39,563 nt of DNA from assembly GCA_016871215.1 (NCBI GenBank), contig VFZK01000004.1:1-39563 (forward strand), in the 5' to 3' direction. Origin of the DNA: Acidimicrobiia bacterium. GTDB lineage: Bacteria; Acidobacteriota; Terriglobia; Versatilivoradales; Versatilivoraceae. Both the position numbers and the translations under genes were made by a program. Below, one piece after another: positions 23,231 through 33,253 of the stretch (positions are counted from its first letter, which is position 1; each line of letters opens with the position of its first letter). The notes under the pieces were generated by a model that saw only the letters and a list, made by a program, of their open reading frames with translations, did no database searches and was not told where the DNA came from.

Positions 23231-23971
23231 AATTCAACCTGCGAGCACATTCCAGCCAGGGCCTTTCTATCAGAACCCGGTGAATCATTTTCAGGAGGCG
23301 GGAAGAGCTGGGACTGTCCGGCTAGAGTCTCGCGTTTAAAAGTTGAGAAAGTACTGCTACCGTAGAGACGCAAGCGCTGCCTGATAGCCCAAAATGACCC
23401 TAGCAACCCCCATTTGTTACCCCAAGCGTTACCCAGCCGCAAAACTCGAAATTTTTAGACTTTCCAGGAAACGAATCAAGCCTTTTTCCCTATGTTTTGC
23501 CAGGAGTGATTCGAACTCTAGGACTTCTCCCTGAAAGACAGGAAACAGCCTTCGCAACGAACAGGTACCGGCGCCACCTGCTTGCCACTCTCTGCCGCTG
23601 CGTCGCATGGCAATCCCCCAACGTCGACGACAATGGATATGCACCCGGCGTTCATTGCGTTCATGCCACAGGTTCCAGGCGACACCAGAGGCTAGTGGTC
23701 AGGTCGCTCACAGGGAGAATCCTTCCGTTGCTACCGAAGCCACTGTCACCTATACTGAGCCACCGAGTCCCTGCCCGGTTCAACGCCTGTACAGAGTCCC
23801 CGGACCGAGCCGAAGTAGGGGTCACCAACCGGTGTGCCGGTTCGCCATGCCCGCGCAGGCGCGAATGCATGCATTCCGGCTCACGCTGCGGTTGGCCGGG
23901 ACAACGCGGCGACCCTGGCGACCAGCGCCGGGCCAGCCGGGTTCTGAGGCAATCTTTCGGAGGAAGTTCCC
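23231..23971. other. 741-base region without a clear gene
   Basis: Open frames exist on both strands, but none has a ribosome site with a recognisable family. One minus-strand frame ending at 23429 (GEVLEFESLLAKHREKGL...) looks protein-like over about 35 residues and could be a remnant. Palindromes occur at 23827-23842 (AACCGG-TGTG-CCGGTT) and 23863-23876 (GAATGCATGCATTC), the latter next to a degenerate copy of the dispersed repeat (CCATGCCCGCGCAGG). Bases 23230-23480 are more AT-rich than the neighbours. The region may hold decayed mobile or 5'-gene sequence linked to the shortened glycosyltransferase. Confidence 0.45.
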
Positions 23972-24316
23972 ATGCTGAAGCACTGGATTGTCCTGACTCT
24001 GGCGTTGTTGATCGTTTCCTACCTGTATTCCGGAATTCGAATTACCAGTCTTCCGGCCGCGCTAATCGCAGCGGCCGTCCTCGGAATCTTGAACGCTATC
24101 GTTCGGCCCGTGCTGCAGTTTTTCGCTTTGCCCATCACCTTCCTCACACTCGGTTTGTTCTACTTCGTCATCAACGGCTTGATGCTGTATGTGACTGCGT
24201 CCCTCGTCGAAGGCTTCGCCGTGCGTAGTTTCGGTGCAGCAATCCTGGGATCCATACTCGTCAGTGCCTTGAGCCTGATTCTCAACTTCGTCTTCAAATC
24301 TGCGCACAAGAGTTGA
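23972..24316 (+). CDS. Phage holin family 4-like membrane protein (YvlD/PF04020)
   Basis: A 114-residue inner-membrane protein with four hydrophobic segments and short loops. The motifs LNAIVRPVLQFFALPITFLTLGLF and FVINGLMLYVTASLV are diagnostic of the PF04020 (YvlD/YkvA-like, formerly mobile-element-type holin 4_2) family. The ATG at 23972 follows GGAGGAAG at ideal spacing. Members are common in many bacterial chromosomes and are linked to envelope stress in some firmicutes; the holin name does not imply a phage here, since no phage genes are near. It is the first gene of the plus-strand block and is alone; the next gene starts 192 bases later. Function in this organism unknown. Confidence 0.88.
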   Translation: MLKHWIVLTLALLIVSYLYSGIRITSLPAALIAAAVLGILNAIVRPVLQFFALPITFLTLGLFYFVINGLMLYVTASLVEGFAVRSFGAAILGSILVSALSLILNFVFKSAHKS

Positions 24317-24508
24317 GAGGAGCAGTCACTCACCCTGCCTGGCCTGAGCTTCCTGAAGATGAGGGAGAAAAAGGAACTCCACTGAGGAGCTCGAGGCTCT
24401 TCCTTGCCGGGTGAGACACTTGGAGGCTTGGCCCACCCGGCTTGACCGTCGAAACCGCTTCCCGTAGGATCGCTTTGTCTCTTGCCAACTAGCTCGCTTG
24501 GAGGATTC

Positions 24509-25423
24509 ATGGCGCCATCGACTCTCAACCTCAGAGTGCTTCTGATTCTGCTGGCCCCCACGCTGCTCCCGGCCCAGACGCGGTCTATCGGCTTCAATAC
24601 CAAAGTTCTCGAAGAAATCATCGGTGTGAAGGGTACCGCGAACACGGAGGAGCGTGTGTTCAAGTTCACGTTTCCGCGCACCGACGTTCCAGTGACGATC
24701 GATGGCTGGGCTATGAAGCCATTCATGGGACTCACCTCCTGGGCCGCCTTTCGCAAAGGAGTCGAGAAGGAGTCGATGGTGATGGGAGACCTCGTTTTGT
24801 TCGAGGATGAAGTCAATCCCGTCCTGAGCGTGGCACTCGAGAATGGGCTCAGCGTGACGGCTCTTCACAACCACTTCTTCTACGACAAACCGAAAGTCTA
24901 TTTCATGCATATCGGGGGCGACGGGGCATTTCAGACGTTCGCCAGGGCAGTCAGGAGAACGCAGGAAACGATTAAGCAAATCCGCTCGGTTCATCCGCAG
25001 CCTGTGGGAGGATTCGCCGGCCCGGCGCTTCCTGCCGACAGTTCGCTCGCCAGCCAAGAAATCGAAAAAATCCTCGGATACCCCAGCCAAACCCATTCGG
25101 GGATGGTCAAAGTTGTCATCGGCAGACGGGCTACCATGCCCTGCGGCTGCGATGCTGCCAAGGAAATGGGCGTTAACTCCTGGGCCGCCTTCGCGGGCGC
25201 GCCTGAGAACGCGTTTGTCGACGGAGACTTCTCGGTGTTGGAAAGCGAGCTGCAGGATGTGCTGAAGACGCTTCGCTCTGGGGGTATCAACATTGTCGCG
25301 ATCCACCATCACATGACTGACGAAAAGCCACGCTATCTGTTTGTCCACTACTGGGGCAAAGGAGCGGTCGCTGAGCTGGCGAAGGTACTCCGGCGTACCC
25401 TGGACCAGACAAAACATGAGTGA
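24509..25423 (+). CDS. Secreted DUF1259 protein (LppY/LpqO-like), two repeats
   Basis: A 304-residue exported protein with a signal peptide (MAPSTLNLRVLLILLAPTLLPAQ) followed by two DUF1259 repeats. Each repeat contains a VNSWAAF/LTSWAAF-type box (TSWAAFRKG and NSWAAFAGA), a central FxVLExE-like strand (VLFEDEVNPV, SVLESELQDV) and a His-rich signature (TALHNHFFYDKPK and VAIHHHMTDEKPR), then a FMHI/FVHYWG strand. The symmetric His clusters suggest a metal-binding site, but no reaction is known for the family. The start is ATG 24509, directly after GGAGGATTC, instead of an upstream in-frame codon. The stop overlaps or nearly touches the next gene, so the two are likely co-transcribed. Confidence 0.88.
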   Translation: MAPSTLNLRVLLILLAPTLLPAQTRSIGFNTKVLEEIIGVKGTANTEERVFKFTFPRTDVPVTIDGWAMKPFMGLTSWAAFRKGVEKESMVMGDLVLFEDEVNPVLSVALENGLSVTALHNHFFYDKPKVYFMHIGGDGAFQTFARAVRRTQETIKQIRSVHPQPVGGFAGPALPADSSLASQEIEKILGYPSQTHSGMVKVVIGRRATMPCGCDAAKEMGVNSWAAFAGAPENAFVDGDFSVLESELQDVLKTLRSGGINIVAIHHHMTDEKPRYLFVHYWGKGAVAELAKVLRRTLDQTKHE

Positions 25424-25445
25424 GGGGCGACAGGAGCTCAGCAAG

Positions 25446-25877
25446 ATGCCAGCTGGGTACTCCAAACGATCTCTCTTGGAAAAGCTCGGAATCAAGGCTG
25501 GCTTCCGTCTCAGCATCCTGAACGCTCCCGAGGCCTATGACGAGACCCTCGGAGAGCTGCCGCCTGGCGCTCGGCGGCTGACCAAACCTAAGGAGGGCAT
25601 GGACTTCATCCAGCTGTTTGTGAAACACAGGTCAGAACTCGAGCGCACCTTCCCCGCCCTTAAGAAAGAACTCGCCGAGACCGGGATGTTGTGGATCTCT
25701 TGGCCAAAGGCCACGGCGAAGATCGACACCGACGTCAACGAAAACGTTGTCCGGGAAATAGGTCTCTCTCAGGGGATGGTAGATGTGAAGGTTTGCGCGG
25801 TAGACGAGGTCTGGTCGGGGCTAAAGTTCGTTCACCGGCTCGCAGACCGCCAACGCCTCGCCAAACGAGGAAAATAA
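25446..25877 (+). CDS. DUF3052 family protein
   Basis: A 143-residue cytoplasmic protein of the DUF3052 family: GYSKRSLLEKLGIKAGFRLSILNAPE at the start, MDFIQLFVKHRSELERTFPALKKEL in the middle, GMLWISWPKA, then VVREIGLSQGMVDVKVCAVDEVWSGLKFVHR. The layout is a small Rossmann-like fold, similar to methyltransferase remnants, with no known function. Two starts are possible. ATG 25446 has AGGAG nine bases upstream; ATG 25416 would overlap the preceding DUF1259 gene by eight bases (ATGAGTGA) and add ten charged residues. I prefer 25446. The close linkage with a secreted DUF1259 protein is noteworthy because the two act in different compartments. It ends convergent to the alanyl-tRNA editing gene. 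Confidence 0.87.
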   Translation: MPAGYSKRSLLEKLGIKAGFRLSILNAPEAYDETLGELPPGARRLTKPKEGMDFIQLFVKHRSELERTFPALKKELAETGMLWISWPKATAKIDTDVNENVVREIGLSQGMVDVKVCAVDEVWSGLKFVHRLADRQRLAKRGK

Positions 25878-25938
25878 TTTTCGGCTTCGGAACAAGCAAG
25901 CAGCGCGCGCAACTCGCGACGGCGAACGTTACGCCACT

Positions 25939-27147
25939 TCAGGACGGATTTTCTGAGAATCCGCCCGTGACCTTCTGCTCAGCCAATTCCAGTGCCTGCT
26001 GGACCTGGGCGCTGTTCTTCCCGCCGGCCTGAACCGTGGTGCGTGTTCCGCCGCCTTTGCCTTCGATCAGCAGGCAGCACTCTGGCAGGATCAGGCGCAG
26101 ATCTCCAGCCAGGCGGTCACTTTGGGCGAACAGCAAGGCCGCCTGAGCGCCAGTCGATCCGAGCAACGCCACGCAATCCCCCTGGCTCAGCAAGCCATGC
26201 GCCAGCGATTTCAGGAACTCCAGCTCTTCATCCTGGAAGATCTGTTTCACGATCCTGCTTCCCTGCAAGACCGGCGCCTGGACGAACAATTCCTTGGCCA
26301 GGAAGCCCGCTAGAGCCTTGCTTTTGGCCTGCAGCGCTTTGCGCAACTGGCGGGCCTCCTGGACCTGTTTCTCCACCCGTGCAGGAACTTCGCTGAGGCC
26401 GACCGAGAACTGCCGTGCGACCTGAGTGAGCAGCTGCCGGTCGCTCTGCCCCGACACCAGCGAACGCCAGCCACAGACAAACTCGATCCTGGCCTGGCGA
26501 TTGACACGCTCGACCTTTCGAATGACGATGCTACCGATTTCTCCCGTGCGGCGAACGTGCGTGCCACCACAGGCTGAAACATCGAAGTCCTCTATAGTGA
26601 CGACACGCAATGGCCCCTCCCGCTGGCTTTCCTTGCGCAAGCCCAAAGCGGGCACTTCTAACTGCGGCACAATCCGCATATCAATTGGCCGGTTTTCGTA
26701 GACGATGGCGTTCGCGAGGCGCTCGGCTTCGTTCAACTGCTGAGGGCTTAGGCCCTCGGCGTCCAGGTCGATCGTCACGTAGTCAGCGCCCATGTGAAAA
26801 CCCACCGTGTTTCTTTTTGCGACTCTGACAAACGCTTGGGAAAGCAGGTGCTGGCCCGTGTGCTGTTGCATGTGATCAAAGCGGCGCGTCCAATCGATCT
26901 CGCATGGCAACCGACCCGCAGCGATGGGTCGATCGAGACGGTGAACGATGTCGTCGCCGCGCTCCACCACTTCTTGCACTTGGGCAGTTGCGATGGTGCC
27001 CAAGTCGTAGGGTTGCCCACCCGATTCCGGGTAAAAGGCCGTCGCGTCAAGCAAGACCTCGCAGCCCTGTGGGTTGGGTTGGACCTGCATTACCGTCGCT
27101 TCAAATTGCCGCAAATAGCTGTCGCAGTAGTAGAGTCGCTCGGTCAT
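25939..27147 (-). CDS. AlaX-type alanyl-tRNA editing protein with DHHA1 domain
   Basis: A 402-residue trans-editing protein that would hydrolyse mischarged Ser- or Gly-tRNA(Ala) in the cytoplasm. The zinc site is H96/H100 in QQHTGQHLLS and C193/H197 in SACGGTHVRR, as in the editing domain of alanyl-tRNA synthetase. The beta-barrel entry FYPESGGQPYDLG is present near residue 38. A helical linker (about 245-300) and a DHHA1-like C-terminal domain with KGGGTRTTVQAGGK follow, so this is the long AlaX (AlaX-II) form and not a synthetase, which would need a catalytic domain of over 400 more residues. ATG 27147 is the start. It stands alone, converging on the DUF3052 gene and divergent from the PSCyt1 gene. 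Confidence 0.92.
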   Translation of the reverse strand: MTERLYYCDSYLRQFEATVMQVQPNPQGCEVLLDATAFYPESGGQPYDLGTIATAQVQEVVERGDDIVHRLDRPIAAGRLPCEIDWTRRFDHMQQHTGQHLLSQAFVRVAKRNTVGFHMGADYVTIDLDAEGLSPQQLNEAERLANAIVYENRPIDMRIVPQLEVPALGLRKESQREGPLRVVTIEDFDVSACGGTHVRRTGEIGSIVIRKVERVNRQARIEFVCGWRSLVSGQSDRQLLTQVARQFSVGLSEVPARVEKQVQEARQLRKALQAKSKALAGFLAKELFVQAPVLQGSRIVKQIFQDEELEFLKSLAHGLLSQGDCVALLGSTGAQAALLFAQSDRLAGDLRLILPECCLLIEGKGGGTRTTVQAGGKNSAQVQQALELAEQKVTGGFSENPS

Positions 27148-27470
27148 AGCTCACCCAACGGACCACCGCAGTATACTGCATCAGTGCGACAGGAGAACAA
27201 CGACCGTTTCGCCTCCAGATTGGCCTGACGGAGCAGACTGCCGCAAACCCGCTGATGGGTTCTTCAGCCCGCGTCCTCGCCGATGGCCGCCCAGGAAACA
27301 GAGGGCCCGGGGGCGACGGTTGCAGCCGGGAGGTTCGCGCGCCAACTCAAACGAAAAAGTGGTGGAATCGAGCTGAATTTGGAGATAAATTGACATGTTG
27401 AAACGACTTCTTATCAGCCGAACTGCGCCCGGCAGTGTGTGGCGGGGCTGATTGTCTGCTACCCGACCTT
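27148..27470. other. Divergent intergenic region with a possible leader ORF
   Basis: This 323-base gap lies between the divergent AlaX and PSCyt1 genes. A possible 18-codon ORF (27395-27451, MLKRLLISRTAPGSVWRG) has GGAGA ten bases upstream and ends 19 bases before the ATG at 27471, which itself lacks a ribosome site. A TTGACA at 27390-27395 with TATCAG 16 bases on could be a weak promoter, but it overlaps the ORF start. Nothing else recognisable was seen. Confidence 0.4.
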
Positions 27471-30400
27471 ATGCGCCTTCACTATCATCTGAACCGGCTC
27501 TTCGTTGGACTGCTCGCCGTGTGCGTTGCCGCTGACGTGGCTAGTGCTGCGGAAAAAACTGGCAGGAAAGTCGATTTTAATCGGGACATCCGTCCCCTGC
27601 TGTCCGACACTTGCTTCACGTGCCACGGACCAGACAAGTCGAATCGCAAGACCGAATTGCGCTTCGACATCGAGGAGAGCGTCCGCGCCGATCTGGGCGG
27701 CGGCCGCCGGACCATCGTGCCAGGCGATCCGGACCGCAGCGAGCTCTACCGCCGAGTCAGCTCCAAGGACGAAGCGCTGCGCATGCCGCCAGTCTACTCC
27801 GATCGCAAGTTGACCGAACCACAGATCGAGTTGCTCAAAACCTGGATCGAGCAAGGAGCCCAATGGCAGCAGCATTGGTCGCTGATTCCACCGAAGCGTC
27901 CTCCGCTGCCAGCGGTGAAAAACTCAGGGTGGGTTCGCAATGGCATCGACTCATTCGTTCTGCAGCGCCTGGAACGCGAGGGACTGGCACCATCGCCCGA
28001 AGCGGAGCGTGCCACACTGCTGCGCCGCGTCACGCTTGACCTGACAGGCTTGCCGCCCACGCCGAGCGAAACGAACGCTTTTCTTAGCGACAAGACACCC
28101 AGCGCTTACGAGAAAGTCGTGGATCGCCTGCTGGCTTCTCCCCGTTATGGCGAGCGCATGGCGATTCGCTGGCTCGAAGCCGCGCGGTACGCCGATACGA
28201 ATGGTTATCAGACCGATGCAGCCCGCATCATGTGGCGCTGGCGCGATTGGGTCATCGGCGCGTACAACCGCAACATGCCGTTCAACCAGTTCACCATCGA
28301 GCAGCTGGCAGGAGATCTGTTGCCCAACGCAACGCTCGAGCAGAAGATCGCCACGGCCTTTAACCGCAACCATCGAGGGAATGGTGAAGGCGGCATCATC
28401 GCGGCAGAGTACGCCGTCGAGTACGTGGTGGACCGTGTCGAGACCACTTCGACAGTCTGGTTGGGACTAACGATGGGCTGCGCGCGCTGCCACGACCACA
28501 AATACGATCCGCTGACACAAAAAGAGTTTTACAAGGTCTATGCCTTTTTCAACAACGTGCCGGAAAGTGGCAAGGCATTCAAGTATGGAAACTCTCCGCC
28601 GTTTATCCTGAGTCCGACGCCAGAACAGCAGAAGCGGCTTCAAGTCATGGACCAGAAGTCGGCGGCAGCCAAGACTCGAGCCCGTCAGCTCGAACCAGAA
28701 TTGGCCACAGCGCAAGCGAGCTGGGAAAAAACGCTCCGTCCGACGCACCCGATCCACTGGGCGCCGACAGACCGCCTGTTGGCGCATTTCCCGCTCGACG
28801 CCAGCATTGTAGATAGAACCAACCGCGAAGAGGCGATTCGTGGAGATTTCCTGGAGGGCAAACCGAACTACGTTCTGGGCCGCATCGGTTTGGCGGCGAG
28901 CTTCGATGGAAAGCGCTTCATCTCCGCAGGCGACGTCGGCGATTTCGGTTTCTACGATCGCTTTTCGATTGGGGCCTGGATTCTACCCAGCGGCAGCCAA
29001 GGTGGCGCTATTGTGTCTCGCGCCAAGGAAATTTCTCAAGAGTCGGGCTATAGCCTCATGTTGGACCGAGGCAAAGTGCAGCTGAACTTGGTGCTCCGTT
29101 GGCTGGACGACGCGCTGCGGGTCGAGACGGCCGAGAGTCTGGTTCCAAACGAGTGGCACCACGTCATGGCGACCTATGACGGTTCGCGCGTCGCCCAAGG
29201 GGTGAAGATCTACGTTGATGGCAAACCCGCCAAGCTCAACGTCCTGCTCGATGAGCTGAACCAAACGTTCAAGACAACCGAGCCGTTCCGGATCGGCTCG
29301 GGCGGCGGCCCCGAAAGCCGCTTCCACGGCTCCATCGACGACGTGCGTGTCTACCAGCGCGCCTTGTCTGCCGACGAAGTGGCTGTCGCCGCCGATTCCG
29401 ACGCGCTCGATCGCATCGCCGCAATTCCGGCAGCTCGAAGAACAGCGGCGCAGGGAAACAAGATTCGCGGCTACTTTCTGGAGACGGCCGCGCCCAGCCA
29501 CATCCGGTCTGCATACGACCAGCTGTCGGCGCTGTCTCGTGAGAGAGAAAGGTTGATGGACAGCATTCCCACCACCATGGTGATGCAGGAAATGCAGCCG
29601 CGCCGCGATGCGTTCGTCCTGGTTCGGGGCGCCTACGACCGGCCTGGCGAGAAAGTGGCAGCCAATATTCCCGCTTCTCTGCCGCCGATGCCTGCAGGCA
29701 GTCGAGACGATCGGTTGGGGTTCGCGCGTTGGCTGGTTGACCCCGGAAACCCCTTAACCACGAGAGTGACTGTCAATCGCTTCTGGCAGATGTTTTTCGG
29801 CACCGGGCTGGTGAAAACGGTGGAAGATTTTGGCTCGCAAGGCGACGCGCCGTCTCATCCGGAGTTGCTCGACTGGTTGGCCACGGAGTTCGCCAGCAAC
29901 GGCTGGGACGTGAAAGGGCTGCTTAGAACGCTGGTGACGAGCGCTACCTACCGGCAGTCGTCACGGTTGACTCCGGAGTTGCTGCAGAAAGATCCTGAGA
30001 ACCGGCTGCTGGCCCGAGGCCCTCGCGTCAGGCTGCCGCCCGAGATGATTCGCGACCAAGCCCTGGCAGCGAGTGGTTTGCTGGTGGAGAAGATCGGAGG
30101 TCCATCGGTGAAGCCTTACCAACCGGCGGGACTGTGGAAAGAGTTGAGCGGTTCCGAAGACTATCAGCCCGACAGCGGAGAGAGCCTTCACCGCCGCAGC
30201 CTGTACACGTTTTGGAAACGGGCGGCGCCTCCCCCTTCGATGATGAACTTCGATTCTGCTGGCCGCGAGACCTGCATTGTCCGGGAGACTCGCACCAACA
30301 CCCCGCTGCAGGCGCTGAACCTGATGAACGACGTCGCATTCGTCGAAGCTGCCCGCGCATTGGCACAGCGCGTCATGATCGAGGGCCCTGCCTCTTCCGA

Positions 30401-30650
30401 CGGGCGGTTGGCTCTTGCATTCCAGCTGGCCACCGGGCGGGCTCCGAAGTCGCAAGAACAAAAAGTCCTGCTGGCAGGCTTCGAACGGCATTCGAGCGAG
30501 TACCGAAGCAATCCCAAAGCTGCCTTGGACCTGCTGGCAAACTCGGGCGAGTTTCCTTTCGACGAAAGGCTCGACGTGTGCGAGCTGGCAGCCTTCACGA
30601 CGCAGGCCAGCCTTATACTGAACCTGGACGAAATCGTCACCAAGGAATGA
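27471..30650 (+). CDS. PSCyt1-DUF1549-LamG-DUF1553 large secreted protein
   Basis: A 1059-residue exported protein of the type abundant in Planctomycetota and some Acidobacteriota. A signal peptide ([17 protein letters not shown]) is followed by PSCyt1 (PF07635) with haem motif CFTCH at 48-52 and the typical [16 protein letters not shown]. PSCyt2/DUF1549 (PF07583) spans about 135-345 ([43 protein letters not shown]). A LamG/concanavalin-like domain lies at about 445-640 ([33 protein letters not shown]). PSD1/DUF1553 (PF07587) fills the rest ([32 protein letters not shown]). The start ATG 27471 lacks a clear ribosome site; a GTG at 27435 is in frame but would precede the signal peptide. It forms the classical pair with the DUF1501 gene 37 bases downstream. 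These proteins are linked to polymer breakdown; the reaction is unknown. Confidence 0.92.
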   Translation: MRLHYHLNRLFVGLLAVCVAADVASAAEKTGRKVDFNRDIRPLLSDTCFTCHGPDKSNRKTELRFDIEESVRADLGGGRRTIVPGDPDRSELYRRVSSKDEALRMPPVYSDRKLTEPQIELLKTWIEQGAQWQQHWSLIPPKRPPLPAVKNSGWVRNGIDSFVLQRLEREGLAPSPEAERATLLRRVTLDLTGLPPTPSETNAFLSDKTPSAYEKVVDRLLASPRYGERMAIRWLEAARYADTNGYQTDAARIMWRWRDWVIGAYNRNMPFNQFTIEQLAGDLLPNATLEQKIATAFNRNHRGNGEGGIIAAEYAVEYVVDRVETTSTVWLGLTMGCARCHDHKYDPLTQKEFYKVYAFFNNVPESGKAFKYGNSPPFILSPTPEQQKRLQVMDQKSAAAKTRARQLEPELATAQASWEKTLRPTHPIHWAPTDRLLAHFPLDASIVDRTNREEAIRGDFLEGKPNYVLGRIGLAASFDGKRFISAGDVGDFGFYDRFSIGAWILPSGSQGGAIVSRAKEISQESGYSLMLDRGKVQLNLVLRWLDDALRVETAESLVPNEWHHVMATYDGSRVAQGVKIYVDGKPAKLNVLLDELNQTFKTTEPFRIGSGGGPESRFHGSIDDVRVYQRALSADEVAVAADSDALDRIAAIPAARRTAAQGNKIRGYFLETAAPSHIRSAYDQLSALSRERERLMDSIPTTMVMQEMQPRRDAFVLVRGAYDRPGEKVAANIPASLPPMPAGSRDDRLGFARWLVDPGNPLTTRVTVNRFWQMFFGTGLVKTVEDFGSQGDAPSHPELLDWLATEFASNGWDVKGLLRTLVTSATYRQSSRLTPELLQKDPENRLLARGPRVRLPPEMIRDQALAASGLLVEKIGGPSVKPYQPAGLWKELSGSEDYQPDSGESLHRRSLYTFWKRAAPPPSMMNFDSAGRETCIVRETRTNTPLQALNLMNDVAFVEAARALAQRVMIEGPASSDGRLALAFQLATGRAPKSQEQKVLLAGFERHSSEYRSNPKAALDLLANSGEFPFDERLDVCELAAFTTQASLILNLDEIVTKE

Positions 30651-30687
30651 GCGGCCTCGCCGACAAGACGCGATGAGGGCAAAAAAG

Positions 30688-32136
30688 ATGAATCCTCTGT
30701 GGGAATCGCAACTCCTGATCAATCGCCGCCAGTTCTTTAGCCGCTCCAGTACTGGGATCGGAGTCGCTGCGTTGGCTTCGCTGCTGAACAGCGATCGGCA
30801 GGTTCAGGCCAGCGCTGGCGGATTGCCCGGGTTTCCCCATTTCGCGCCTAAAGCGAAGCGCGTGATCTACCTGTTCCAGTCTGGAGCTCCCTCCCAGATG
30901 GACCTCTTCGACTACAAACCGAAACTGGAGACCTTTCAAGGCAACGACTTGCCCGATTCGATCCGCAAGGGCCAGCGGCTCACCGGAATGACCGCAACCC
31001 AGTCGAAGTTCCCGGTGGTGCCGTCGCGCTTCAAGTTCTCCCAGCACGGCCAATGTGGCGCTTGGGTGAGCGAGCTGATGCCTCACATGGCTAAAGTTGT
31101 GGACGACATTTCCTTCATCAAGTCGATGCACACGGAAGCGATCAACCACGATCCCGCGATTACCTTCTTCCAAACCGGCTTTCAGCTCGCAGGCCGGCCC
31201 AGCATCGGCGCCTGGTTATCGTACGGGTTGGGAAGCGAGAATCAGGACTTGCCGGCTTTTGTTGCTCTGGTTTCGCAAGGTACCGGCAATCCAGCCGACC
31301 AGCCGCTGTACGATCGGCTGTGGGGCAGTGGCTTTCTGCCAACCCGGTACCAAGGCGTCAAGTTCCGTTCCGGCGCCGATCCGGTTCTCTATCTCTCCAA
31401 TCCCGGCGGCATCGATGCCACAGCGCGCCGGCGTTTTCTGGACGACTTGAGCGAACTGAATCAGCTCAAGTTGCAGGAGACAGGCGATCCGGAGATCTCC
31501 ACGCGCATTTCCCAATACGAGATGGCTTATCGCATGCAAACCTCCGTGCCAGAACTCACAGACCTCTCCAAAGAACCTGAATCCGTGTTCGAGCTCTACG
31601 GCCCGGAGTCTTGCAAACCAGGGACGTTTGCCGCCAATTGCCTGCTGGCGAGGCGGCTGGCGGAGCGCGGCGTGCGTTTCATTCAGTTGTTTCATCGTGG
31701 CTGGGACCAGCACCAACATCTGCCGAAACAGATCACCGGCCAGTCGAGCGACACGGATCAGCCCTCGGCTGCGCTGGTTTCCGATCTGAAGCAGAGAGGC
31801 TTGCTCAAGGACACTCTCGTGATTTGGGGAGGCGAGTTCGGCAGAACGGTTTATTGCCAGGGCAAGCTGACAGCAGACGACTACGGCCGTGACCACCATC
31901 CGCGGTGTTTCACAATTTGGATGGCGGGCGGCGGAGTGAAGCCGGGCATGACCTACGGCGAAACGGACGACTACTGCTACAACATCACGTTGAATCCGGT
32001 GCATGTGCACGACCTGCACGCCACCATTCTTCACTGCCTTGGAATTGACCACACGCGGCTGACCTATAAGTTTCAAGGCCGGCACTTCCGCTTGACGGAC
32101 GTGCACGGAGAAGTCGTCAGCAAACTCATCTCCTGA
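30688..32136 (+). CDS. DUF1501 family protein (sulfatase-like fold, Tat leader)
   Basis: A 482-residue exported protein of the DUF1501 family (PF07394), whose fold is related to alkaline phosphatases and sulfatases. A twin-arginine leader [22 protein letters not shown] is present near the start. Family motifs include [54 protein letters not shown] and [17 protein letters not shown], then [16 protein letters not shown] at the C-terminus. ATG 30688 is preceded by GAGGG at good spacing; ATG 30673 is in frame five codons earlier. It follows the PSCyt1/DUF1553 gene by 37 bases; in planctomycetes this pair is nearly invariant and they probably function together at the cell surface or periplasm. Catalytic activity is not proven for the family. 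Confidence 0.92.
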   Translation: MNPLWESQLLINRRQFFSRSSTGIGVAALASLLNSDRQVQASAGGLPGFPHFAPKAKRVIYLFQSGAPSQMDLFDYKPKLETFQGNDLPDSIRKGQRLTGMTATQSKFPVVPSRFKFSQHGQCGAWVSELMPHMAKVVDDISFIKSMHTEAINHDPAITFFQTGFQLAGRPSIGAWLSYGLGSENQDLPAFVALVSQGTGNPADQPLYDRLWGSGFLPTRYQGVKFRSGADPVLYLSNPGGIDATARRRFLDDLSELNQLKLQETGDPEISTRISQYEMAYRMQTSVPELTDLSKEPESVFELYGPESCKPGTFAANCLLARRLAERGVRFIQLFHRGWDQHQHLPKQITGQSSDTDQPSAALVSDLKQRGLLKDTLVIWGGEFGRTVYCQGKLTADDYGRDHHPRCFTIWMAGGGVKPGMTYGETDDYCYNITLNPVHVHDLHATILHCLGIDHTRLTYKFQGRHFRLTDVHGEVVSKLIS

Positions 32137-32239
32137 ACTGCCCGTGCCCTGCGCGGCCCATGCGGGAAGAGTTGGCAAGCTTCGGCCGCAGCCAACGAGC
32201 CCTGCGAGCAGCGAACATCGAGAAAGGAATTCAGCGATC

Positions 32240-33154
32240 ATGACAGAAGGCAAACGCTTCCACTATCCGTTGCTCTGTGCCGTGTTGATCTGCGGGCTGG
32301 TCCCGAATCCGGCTCTCGCGGACACACCCGATTCAGCAAGCTGGGCCGCCACCTTGGCCAGAAACTGCCGAGTGACGCCCGGAATCACATATCTCACTGC
32401 CAATAATTGGGAGGCCAAGCTGGACGTCTATCAACCCACCGGCACGAACACTCCGGTTCCAACGCTGATCTACATCCACGGCGGCGGCTGGGTCGGTGGG
32501 GACCGCCAAGGCGCTTTCCTCAATGCGGTGCCTTACCTTGAAATGGGTTGGGCCGTCGTGAACGTCAGCTATCGCCTGGCCCGAATCTCACTCGCGCCGG
32601 CCGCTGTGGAGGATTGCCGCTGCGTGCTCCGCTGGGTGATCAGCAAAGCGAAGGACTACAATTTCGACGTGAACAGGCTCGTCGTCACAGGACACTCGGC
32701 AGGAGGCCACCTCTCGTTGACAACAGGCATGTTGCCGGCCTCGGCCGGATTGGAGCGCCAATGCCCAGGCAATGAGGATCTGAACGTTGCGGCGATCATC
32801 AACTGGTACGGCATCACCGATGTTGGCGATCTTCTGGATGGACCGAACATGAAGACTTATGCTGTCACCTGGCTCAGCAGCCTGACGAATCGTTATGCAG
32901 TTGCCAAACGAGTTTCCCCACTCGAGTACGTGAGGCCCGGTTTGCCGCCGATCCTGACCATCCATGGAGATGCCGATCCGACGGTGCCCTACACTCATGC
33001 GACCCGGCTGCACGAAGCGCTGTCCAAGGCTGGTGTGCCTAACCAGCTGCACACCGTGCCGGGCGGCAAGCATGGCGGATTCACAGACGAAGAGACACTG
33101 AAGATCTTCGCCACCATCCGGCAGTTTCTTCAAAAACACCATCTCGTGAAGTAG
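32240..33154 (+). CDS. Secreted alpha/beta hydrolase (esterase/lipase, HSL-like)
   Basis: A 304-residue exported hydrolase with a signal peptide (YPLLCAVLICGLVPNPALA-D). The oxyanion-hole motif HGGGW is at 80-84, the nucleophile is S153 in GHSAGG, the acid is probably D246 in HGDADPTVP, and the base is H278 in GGKHGGF. These define an alpha/beta hydrolase_3/BD-FAE-like carboxylesterase. It likely removes acyl groups (acetyl, feruloyl or other esters) from a polymer or small ester outside the cytoplasm. ATG 32240 is preceded by GAAAGGA; the longer frame from 32144 lacks a signal peptide at its start and is rejected. It is 103 bases after the DUF1501 gene, probably in the same transcription unit. 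The specific ester is unknown. Confidence 0.9.
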   Translation: MTEGKRFHYPLLCAVLICGLVPNPALADTPDSASWAATLARNCRVTPGITYLTANNWEAKLDVYQPTGTNTPVPTLIYIHGGGWVGGDRQGAFLNAVPYLEMGWAVVNVSYRLARISLAPAAVEDCRCVLRWVISKAKDYNFDVNRLVVTGHSAGGHLSLTTGMLPASAGLERQCPGNEDLNVAAIINWYGITDVGDLLDGPNMKTYAVTWLSSLTNRYAVAKRVSPLEYVRPGLPPILTIHGDADPTVPYTHATRLHEALSKAGVPNQLHTVPGGKHGGFTDEETLKIFATIRQFLQKHHLVK

Positions 33155-33253
33155 ACCCGTTCGCGCAATCGCTTCTTCCGTGGCGTCTGCCGCCCGCGTT
33201 TCCGCTTCCCAGCGAGTTTGCGGGTGATGGCTTGTGATATATTCCGGCAGTCT

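Noticed and set aside
23505-23545. Apparent tRNA T-arm (GATTCGAACTC) on the plus strand
   Set aside because: The flanking bases give no acceptor stem, D-arm or anticodon arm on either strand, and the T-stem itself has mismatches.
23972-24316. Prophage holin
   Set aside because: It belongs to the chromosomal YvlD/PF04020 group, and no lysis, portal, capsid or integrase genes are present nearby.
24326-25516. Minus-strand open frame of 396 codons
   Set aside because: It is antisense to the DUF1259 gene, which has a signal peptide, ribosome site and conserved repeats.
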